A DNA stretch of 8,925 nucleotides from Lentimicrobium sp. GTDB taxonomy: Bacteria; Bacteroidota; Bacteroidia; Bacteroidales; Lentimicrobiaceae. Position numbers and translations under genes: made by a program. Every line of letters starts with the position of its first letter. Within the stretch, counting starts at the first letter, position 1. Shown piece after piece: positions 1 to 5,335 of this stretch. The DNA is taken from positions 1-8,925 of the forward strand of contig JAAXUD010000077.1 of assembly GCA_013336205.1 (NCBI GenBank), in the 5' to 3' direction. The notes beneath the pieces were generated by a model. The model was not told the origin of the DNA and ran no database searches. It worked only from the letters and a program-made list of their open reading frames with translations.

Positions 1-25
1 CTATACATAACTTGTCGGGGTTCCA

Positions 26-95
26 TGCCCCATGCTCTTTGCCCTGAGCCCTGTGCTCTGTGCTCTGTGCCCCACGCCCTGAGCCCTGTGCTATT
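26..95. repeat. Degenerate 7-bp tandem repeat array 1, ten units
   Basis: Ten consecutive 7-bp units can be read in strict phase: TGCCCCA, TGCTCTT, TGCCCTG, AGCCCTG, TGCTCTG, TGCTCTG, TGCCCCA, CGCCCTG, AGCCCTG, TGCTATT. The consensus is about TGCYCTG, with positions 2, 3 and 5 (G, C, C) nearly fixed. The period of 7 is not a multiple of 3 and no gene covers the region, so this is a non-coding minisatellite-like array. Its function is unknown. A further, poorer unit may precede it at 19-25. The array reading is direct observation. Confidence 0.85.
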
Positions 96-198
96 CAAGT
101 TAAAATCCTGCCTTAGTTCTTATTTAAGCCCTATAGCACGCATCAGAAAATAAGACGCGCACATACTGTTCTTATGTAGAGTCGCACTAACCATTATG
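96..198. other. Gene-free spacer between the two heptamer arrays
   Basis: With the arrays and the stretch 248-289, this makes up a gene-free left end of the window (1-338). I find no open frame of note, no tRNA-like cloverleaf and no strong hairpin. The only local pattern is an imperfect pair GTTCTTATTTAAG (116-128) and GTTCTTATGTAGA (168-180), too weak to call a repeat. What lies left of position 1 is unknown. Confidence 0.5.
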
Positions 199-247
199 AA
201 CTCTGCGCCCTGTGCTCTGAGCCCTGTGCTCTTTGCCCTCAGCCATT
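199..247. repeat. Degenerate 7-bp tandem repeat array 2, about seven units
   Basis: Seven in-phase 7-bp units: AACTCTG (degenerate), CGCCCTG, TGCTCTG, AGCCCTG, TGCTCTT, TGCCCTC, AGCCATT. They have the same consensus and orientation as the array at 26-95, about 100 bp upstream. The final unit ends in ATT, as does the final unit of the first array. The 18 bases at 227-244 match 33-50 with a single difference, so the arrays share longer blocks and not just the heptamer. An isolated heptamer-like sequence (AGCCCTA) lies between them at 127-133. Confidence 0.8.
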
Positions 248-289
248 ACACTTCATCCCCAAAATCCGACATTCCGGTAACTATTTTTT

Positions 290-318
290 TTTGATTTTCC
301 CTTCACATGTCATCTTTG
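290..318 (+). promoter_or_regulatory. Candidate Bacteroidota-type promoter for the TonB-dependent receptor gene
   Basis: TTTG at 290-293 could be the -33 element and CATCTTTG at 311-318 the -7 element. The Bacteroidota primary sigma factor consensus is TTTG followed by TAnnTTTG, so only the first base of the -7 box is off. The 17-bp spacing is at the short end of what is usual. Transcription would begin near 323-327, giving a leader of about 12-16 nt before the ATG at 339. This also argues against translation starting at the in-frame TTG at 291, which lies inside the promoter. Assignment rests on pattern matching only. Confidence 0.5.
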
Positions 319-338
319 CAGCATCAACGCAAAATGCC

Positions 339-2498
339 ATGAAATACTTTATTTCTTTTCTGCTTTTACTTTTCAGCGTTAACCTTAGCAGTCAAACTGT
401 AATTTCCGGAACCATCAAGGCTCAGAAAGACGGTACCCTGCCCGGCGCCAATATTTATCTGAAAGGAACCTACGATGGTACTTCAAGCAATGCAGAAGGG
501 AAGTTCAGTTTCAGGACACAAAAAACCGGGACTTACAACCTGGTGGTGGAATTTCTGGGCTATGAGCCCGTGATAAAGGAAGTTACCCTAAACGGGAGCC
601 CAATACAAATGGATGTTGAGATGAAGGAAACCTTCAACAAACTGGATGCGGTTACTATTACAGCCGGCACTTTTGAAGCCAGTGACCGGAAGCAGGCCAA
701 TACCATCAGTTCGCTGGATATGATTACCACAGCCGGCGCTGCCGGTGATGTTTTCGGAGCCCTGCAGACCTTGCCCGGCACCACCACCATCGGGGAATCG
801 GGAAGGTTATTTGTGAAAGGAGGTGATAGTGAAGAATCGCAGACTTACATAGATGGCGCCCTGGTTCAAACGCCATACAATGCCTCAGCGCCGAATACCG
901 CCACCCGTGGACGCTTCAATCCATTTATGTTTAAAGGAACCATTTTCAGCACGGGCGGCTACTCGGCTGAATACGGGCAGGCATTATCGAGTGTTTTACT
1001 GCTCAATACCAACGACATGCCGGTGCAGGATCAGCTCGATGTCTCCCTGCTGACGGTAGGTCCCGAAATTGCAGCCACTAAACTCTGGGAAACCGGGGCC
1101 GTAACTGCCACCCTCACCTATAACAACCTCAGACCTTACATGGCGCTGATCCCTCAGAACTATGAATGGAAACATGCGCCGGAATCAACCACAGCCGCCA
1201 TCAGCATCCGTCAGAAAACCGGCAAAACCGGATTCTTAAAAATATACAGCAGCTATGATAATGGTCAGTTGTCGCTTGCCCAGCTTGACCTGGAGCAGGA
1301 TAAAATGATTGATTACAGCCTGGGAAACCGGAATTTCTTTATCAATTCATCCTATCGGACAAACATTGGTGAGAATCTGACCATGACTACTTCTACTTCA
1401 TTTACTAATGATGAGGAAAAGGTAAGGTTCGATGGCAATCGCTTTGACAAGACAGAGAATGGTTTTCACCTGAAACAGGTTGCTGCCGGCGAACTTACAA
1501 GCAGAATAACACTTAGGGGAGGTGCTGAATGGTTTACAAAATCGCTAGATCAGACTTTTGAAACCCCTTCCGATACATTTGCAAACAGCTACAACAACAA
1601 CACTTTTGCTGCATTTGCTGAAGCCGAGCTCTATGCTTCAAAAAAATTCGTCACCAGAATTGGCGCCCGTGTGGAACATGTTGACTACCTGAACCAGACA
1701 AATTTCGCACCCAGACTTACCGCAGCCTGGAAAATAAACGAATACAGTCAGCTGTCGATGGCTTATGGTTGGTTTTATCAGAACCCGACAGAAGATTACC
1801 TTATTTACACCAGTCAACTTGGGTTTGAAAGGGCCGACCATTACACCCTGAGTTATCAATCGTCAAAAAACAGTCGCACCCTCAGGGCTGAGATTTATTA
1901 CAAAGATTACCGGGATCTGGCCAGGCAAATTTCTGAGGAGTTTTACCTGGCAACATCCTATAACAATAGCGGGAGCGGCTACGCACGGGGACTGGATATT
2001 TTCTGGCGCGACAAAAAAAGCATCAGGCATGGTGATTACTGGGTTTCTTATTCTTACCTGGACACCCGGCGCAATTACAGAAATTATCCTGAAATGGCCA
2101 TTCCGCCTTTCGCCAGCAAACACAACCTGGCCATTGTTTACAAGCATTGGTTCAACAAAATCCGTTCTTATGCAGGCGTAAACTATAAGTATTCCTCGCC
2201 ACGGGTATATAACAATCCGAACAGCAGCGAATTCAACGGGGAACAAACTCCGGCCTACCAAAGCCTTGACATCAGCTGGAGCTTTCTGTTCAGGCCAAAC
2301 ATTATTTTTTACGGCGCGGTAACCAATGTTACAGGCTTTAAACAGGAATTTGGCCAACGCTACGCTGAAACACCGGACGATGAAGGCATTTACCGGAGTA
2401 CCCCTGTTATTCCCGGATCGGATAGATTCTTTGTGCTGGCCTGCTTTATAACCTTAACGAAGAAAGGCACAGAAAACCAACTGGACAAAATACAGTAA
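339..2498 (+). CDS. TonB-dependent outer-membrane receptor with N-terminal carboxypeptidase-regulatory-like domain
   Basis: A 719-residue outer-membrane protein that should form a plugged 22-strand beta-barrel and import a ligand using TonB/ExbBD energy. Residues 1-19 are a signal peptide (a Phe/Leu-rich core ending in SSQ). Residues about 20-95 form a carboxypeptidase-D-regulatory-like beta-sandwich (ISGTIKAQ, LPGANIYLKGT, EGKFSF, FLGYEPV), usual in Bacteroidota receptors. LDAVTITAG (102-110) is the probable TonB box. The plug covers about 120-225, with FVKGGDSEESQTYIDGALV and GGYSAEYGQ. The rest is barrel-like, ending near RFFVLACFITLT with a short charged tail. I chose the ATG at 339 over an in-frame TTG at 291 because the signal peptide starts there and a likely promoter covers the TTG. 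There is no SusD partner and no N-terminal STN signalling domain. The barrel is rather short for the family. Its substrate is unknown; siderophore, metal complex, peptide and sugar all remain possible. Confidence 0.92.
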   Translation: MKYFISFLLLLFSVNLSSQTVISGTIKAQKDGTLPGANIYLKGTYDGTSSNAEGKFSFRTQKTGTYNLVVEFLGYEPVIKEVTLNGSPIQMDVEMKETFNKLDAVTITAGTFEASDRKQANTISSLDMITTAGAAGDVFGALQTLPGTTTIGESGRLFVKGGDSEESQTYIDGALVQTPYNASAPNTATRGRFNPFMFKGTIFSTGGYSAEYGQALSSVLLLNTNDMPVQDQLDVSLLTVGPEIAATKLWETGAVTATLTYNNLRPYMALIPQNYEWKHAPESTTAAISIRQKTGKTGFLKIYSSYDNGQLSLAQLDLEQDKMIDYSLGNRNFFINSSYRTNIGENLTMTTSTSFTNDEEKVRFDGNRFDKTENGFHLKQVAAGELTSRITLRGGAEWFTKSLDQTFETPSDTFANSYNNNTFAAFAEAELYASKKFVTRIGARVEHVDYLNQTNFAPRLTAAWKINEYSQLSMAYGWFYQNPTEDYLIYTSQLGFERADHYTLSYQSSKNSRTLRAEIYYKDYRDLARQISEEFYLATSYNNSGSGYARGLDIFWRDKKSIRHGDYWVSYSYLDTRRNYRNYPEMAIPPFASKHNLAIVYKHWFNKIRSYAGVNYKYSSPRVYNNPNSSEFNGEQTPAYQSLDISWSFLFRPNIIFYGAVTNVTGFKQEFGQRYAETPDDEGIYRSTPVIPGSDRFFVLACFITLTKKGTENQLDKIQ

Positions 2499-2568
2499 GA
2501 AAGAAATCACGAATACCAAGTAATGAACAACAAAAACAATTAAACAATAACCTTCAAAAACAAAAACC

Positions 2569-3210
2569 ATGAAAACAACCCTGATTACACTCGTTTTGAT
2601 GCTGGTTTCATTTGCCGGCAAATCACAGAAGAATGAATATTACCAGGCTATGGGCGAAAACCTGGGCCAATATGCCAATTGCCGGTCGGTTGAAGATTTT
2701 CAAGCCCTTGGAAATAAGTTCAGTTTGATTGCCGGCAATGAAAAAGGGGAATGGCTGCCGTTATACTATCACGCACATTGTTTTATAATCATGAGTTTTA
2801 TGGAGCCGTCGGATGCCACCAAAAAGGACGCTTATCTTGATGTTGCAGAGAAATCAATAAACCAGATTGTAGCGATGGCGCCTGCCGAGGCTGATGTATT
2901 TGCCCTGCAAGCCATGTTCTATACTGGTCGCTTAGTAGTTAACCCAATGGAACGCGGACAGCAATACAGCATGCTTTCGGGCCAGGCAGTTGGCCGGGCG
3001 CTGGGAATTGACTCCATGAATCCACGTGCCAGACTTATAAAACTGCAGAATGAGATGGGAACTGCAAAATTCTATGGCAAAGATCCGGCTGAATATTGCG
3101 GTCAGGCCAAAGAATTATTGGCCGGATGGGATGCTTTTCAGCCAAAATCACCTCTGCACCCGGTCTGGGGAAAAGATCAGGCCATGGAGCTTGTTAGTTC
3201 CTGCAAATAA
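2569..3210 (+). CDS. Secreted helical (TPR-like) protein of unknown function
   Basis: A 213-residue protein with a signal peptide (residues 1-20, MKTTLITLVLML core ending in GKSQ), so it should be exported. The mature part reads as mainly alpha-helical: a segment with EWLPLYYHAHC (61-71), a helix around LDVAEKSINQIVAMAP (90-105), ADVFALQAMF (109-118), and a C-terminal stretch with PLHPVWGKDQAMELVSSC (195-212). The spacing resembles degenerate TPR repeats, but I cannot place a clean 34-residue TPR. It resembles, from memory, an unnamed Bacteroidota family with a conserved C-terminal P-x-W-G segment and final Cys. Four cysteines (38, 71, 177, 212) could form disulfides in the periplasm. The gene starts 70 bp after the receptor, behind an A-rich leader with no obvious promoter, so the two are probably co-transcribed. 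Its role beside the receptor is unknown. Confidence 0.8.
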   Translation: MKTTLITLVLMLVSFAGKSQKNEYYQAMGENLGQYANCRSVEDFQALGNKFSLIAGNEKGEWLPLYYHAHCFIIMSFMEPSDATKKDAYLDVAEKSINQIVAMAPAEADVFALQAMFYTGRLVVNPMERGQQYSMLSGQAVGRALGIDSMNPRARLIKLQNEMGTAKFYGKDPAEYCGQAKELLAGWDAFQPKSPLHPVWGKDQAMELVSSCK

Positions 3211-3241
3211 TTTCGTGTTGTAATGTATTGGACTCAAATCA

Positions 3242-3278
3242 GGTTAAACCTTACAACCCAATTCTGTAAGGTTTAACC
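3242..3278 (+). terminator. Perfect 14-bp inverted repeat, possible terminator or regulatory hairpin
   Basis: GGTTAAACCTTACA (3242-3255) and its exact reverse complement (3265-3278) flank a 9-nt loop. The stem begins 32 nt after the stop of the 213-residue protein gene, a usual place for a terminator, but the only T run (five T, 3290-3294) starts 12 nt past the stem, so it is not a textbook intrinsic terminator. The 10-mer AACCCAATTC occurs at 3255-3264 (loop) and again at 3275-3284, exactly 20 bp apart. Alternatives are a partial read-through hairpin, an mRNA-stability element or a protein-binding site before the kinase gene. Confidence 0.5.
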
Positions 3279-3352
3279 CAATTCCCCGATTTTTCAATAA
3301 ATTTACCGTTGAATAACAGCTTCTGCTCAAACAAATTTAATTCAGGTGTACT

Positions 3353-4396
3353 ATGAAATTAATAAAAGAGCTTCTCAAACCACTGACTATAGGACAGTTT
3401 CTGCTCTACAACTTTTTATTATCGATAATCATAGCGCTGTTTTTCATGCGCGGGGTTTTCAACGATCCAATGCGCATTTTAATCGGATTTATCTGGTCAT
3501 TTTCTATCTGTTTTACCCAATGGACCGGCCCTCTGGTCATAAATTACTTCCTCGATAAAAGATATAAATGGATTGATCAGCCAGTAAAACGGACTTTTAT
3601 AGAAATATTCAGTTTATTAATCTGGTCGGTAACTGCTTTCTCTATTGTTCAGTTTATCATGTATTACCTGGTAATCGGTATAGGTCCGGCTAACGCATGG
3701 CAATCAATCTCACAATCCATTCTTATTACTTTTTTAATCTCATTGTTTATTTCACTGGTTTTTACCGCTATAGGATTTTTTAAAGCATGGCGCAGGTCTG
3801 TGCTTAAAGAAGCAGAATTAAGTGCGCAGATGATGGCCTATAAATATGAAGCATTGCGCAACCAGTTAAACCCTCACTTTCTGTTCAACAGTTTTAATGT
3901 GTTGAGCGATTTGGTTTACGATGACCAGGCCCAGGCGGTTAAATTTATCCGGCAACTCAGCGATTTGTTCCGTTATGTGCTGGATAGCCGCGACAAGGAA
4001 CTGGTGAGCCTTGAGGAAGAGATGACCTTCCTTAATTCGTACATTTACTTATTGAAAACCCGTTTCGGGGATAAGCTTGACCTGAAGATTAATTGCTCAC
4101 CAGATGCTTCGGCGATGGTAGTCCCAATGACTCTGCAGCTTTTAGTTGAGAATGCTGTTAAACACAATGAGGTTTCCGAACAATTTCCGCTGAGGGTTGA
4201 AATACGGCGAAACGGAGAATACATTGAAGTTGAGAATTCACTGCGCCACAAAAACGTAGGGGACGATTCAAAGAATACCGGGCTGAAAAACATTGCGCAG
4301 CAATACAGTTTCTTTACCACCAGGGAAATCGAAATCAAGCCGGGGGAGACAACCTACAAAGTGCGAATTCCTCTGATACAAAAAGACTTACAATGA
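3353..4396 (+). CDS. LytS-like membrane sensor histidine kinase (His_kinase family, PF06580 type)
   Basis: A 347-residue inner-membrane kinase that should autophosphorylate and pass phosphate to the LytTR regulator encoded next to it. Four transmembrane helices are visible at about 14-34, 42-66, 82-110 and 118-143, joined by short loops, with no sizeable extracytoplasmic sensor domain. A short linking helix (150-172) leads to the hallmark NPHFLFNSFNVLSDL (173-187), with the phospho-accepting His at 175. The ATP-binding part has LQLLVENAVKHN (261-272, N-box Asn 267) and a single weak G-box at TGLKNI (309-314), normal for this family. Length and layout match Bacteroidota LytS/YehU-like kinases. 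Its stop overlaps the next start (ATGA, 4393-4396), indicating translational coupling. The start ATG follows a perfect hairpin and a 74-nt leader in which I find no convincing promoter. The signal sensed is unknown. Confidence 0.93.
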   Translation: MKLIKELLKPLTIGQFLLYNFLLSIIIALFFMRGVFNDPMRILIGFIWSFSICFTQWTGPLVINYFLDKRYKWIDQPVKRTFIEIFSLLIWSVTAFSIVQFIMYYLVIGIGPANAWQSISQSILITFLISLFISLVFTAIGFFKAWRRSVLKEAELSAQMMAYKYEALRNQLNPHFLFNSFNVLSDLVYDDQAQAVKFIRQLSDLFRYVLDSRDKELVSLEEEMTFLNSYIYLLKTRFGDKLDLKINCSPDASAMVVPMTLQLLVENAVKHNEVSEQFPLRVEIRRNGEYIEVENSLRHKNVGDDSKNTGLKNIAQQYSFFTTREIEIKPGETTYKVRIPLIQKDLQ

Positions 4397-5142
4397 GAAT
4401 ACTGATTATTGAAGATGAAGTCAGGGCAGCCAATCACCTGGAGCGCCTGCTAAAAAAAATTGCCCCTGAAATGGAGGTTTTGGCCAGGCTTGAGTCGGTT
4501 CGGGAGTCGGTTGAGTTTCTGAACCGTGTCCGCGATCCTGATTTAATTTTCTCGGATATTCAGCTTGCCGATGGGTTAAGCTTTGAAATCTACGCCAAAG
4601 TGAAAGTCTCCTGCCCGATAATCTTTACCACAGCCTGGGATCAATATGCCATACAGGCATTCAATACCAATGGCATTGACTACCTGTTGAAACCGGTTGA
4701 AGAAGACCGGCTGATGAAAGCAATAGAAAAAGCCCGGCAGTTTTCACCTATGCCAATGCTTGAAAAAATACTGGCTATGGCGGGTAGTTTGCCTGCTAAA
4801 TCTTATAAATCAAGGTTTCTGATCAAGGTTGGCGAGAAAATCAAAACTATTCCTATTGAAGAAATTGTTGCATTTTACAGCTTAGAAAAGGCAACTTATC
4901 TGCATACTACAGGAAAAAGGAGCTATTGCATTGACTTTGCGCTTGATCATCTTGAAACCATTGTAAATCCCGACCTGTTCTTTCGTATAAGCCGCAAATA
5001 CCTGGTTTCACTCGGGGCCTGCACCAACATCACTGCCTGGTCGAACAGCCGGCTTAAACTAAATATTGAAGGTATTGAAGATCAGGAAATTATTGTTGCA
5101 CGGGAACGTGTTCAGGAATTCAGAGAATGGCTTGACCGATAG
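4393..5142 (+). CDS. LytTR-family DNA-binding response regulator
   Basis: A 249-residue transcription regulator. Residues 1-120 are a receiver domain: acidic pocket E7/D8/E9, phospho-acceptor Asp 55 in LIFSDIQLADG, Thr 79/80, and Lys 100 in DYLLKP. Residues about 141-247 are a LytTR domain, shown by FLIKVGEKIKTIPIEEIVAF, the strand KATYLHTTGKRSY, FFRISRKYLVSL (196-207) and the C-terminal VARERVQEFREWL. LytTR domains bind paired direct repeats of about 9 bp. The gene overlaps the LytS-like kinase by 4 bp, so the two form one two-component system. The upstream receptor and 213-residue protein genes are plausible targets by proximity, but I did not find a matching pair of LytTR boxes at the receptor promoter. 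Residue spacing and length are ordinary for the family. Confidence 0.94.
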   Translation: MRILIIEDEVRAANHLERLLKKIAPEMEVLARLESVRESVEFLNRVRDPDLIFSDIQLADGLSFEIYAKVKVSCPIIFTTAWDQYAIQAFNTNGIDYLLKPVEEDRLMKAIEKARQFSPMPMLEKILAMAGSLPAKSYKSRFLIKVGEKIKTIPIEEIVAFYSLEKATYLHTTGKRSYCIDFALDHLETIVNPDLFFRISRKYLVSLGACTNITAWSNSRLKLNIEGIEDQEIIVARERVQEFREWLDR

Positions 5143-5247
5143 CAGCAGGATTGCCCATTGCAACTTTTCAGGATAATCGGACACTAATTACTTACAAGGA
5201 AATTTGCTTTAATTACATTTAAACTTTCCTGAACTAAATATTTGCAA

Positions 5248-5284
5248 TAACAACAAGAAGCAAACCGGTTACTTCTTGTTGTTA
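5248..5284 (+). terminator. Perfect 13-bp inverted repeat between the LytTR gene and the hybrid kinase gene
   Basis: TAACAACAAGAAG (5248-5260) pairs exactly with CTTCTTGTTGTTA (5272-5284) around an 11-nt loop that itself contains the palindrome AACCGGTT (5263-5270). It sits 105 nt after the LytTR stop and 51 nt before the hybrid kinase start. No T tract follows, so it may be a non-canonical terminator, but it could equally be a 5'-leader hairpin of the kinase mRNA: an AATATTTG sequence at 5237-5244, just upstream, resembles a -7 box, though no -33 element is seen at proper distance. Confidence 0.4.
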
Positions 5285-5335
5285 AAGTTATTATACCTAT
5301 AGTATTAGTCAATTACTTCAGTTACTATTTATTTA

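Noticed and set aside
116..180. GTTCTTATTTAAG / GTTCTTATGTAGA as a direct repeat
   Set aside because: Short, AT-rich and imperfect; expected by chance in sequence of this composition.
26..247. Heptamer arrays as a CRISPR array
   Set aside because: Units are 7 bp and contiguous, with no 20-40 bp repeats, no spacers and no cas genes nearby.
291..338. TTG start giving a 16-residue extension of the receptor
   Set aside because: It places residues in front of a normal signal peptide and falls within the likely promoter; ATG 339 is the better start.
1863..2357. 164-codon open frame on the minus strand
   Set aside because: It lies wholly inside the receptor gene, whose protein has clear family features; the antisense translation shows no signal peptide or recognisable motif.
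3304..3311. TACCGTTG as a -7 promoter element for the LytS-like kinase
   Set aside because: It has one mismatch to the -7 consensus and no TTTG or TTG lies at a suitable distance upstream.
3305..3313. ACCGTTGAA as a LytTR half-site
   Set aside because: It matches 8 of 9 positions of the general consensus, but no second half-site lies about 20-23 bp away on either side, so a pair cannot be supported.
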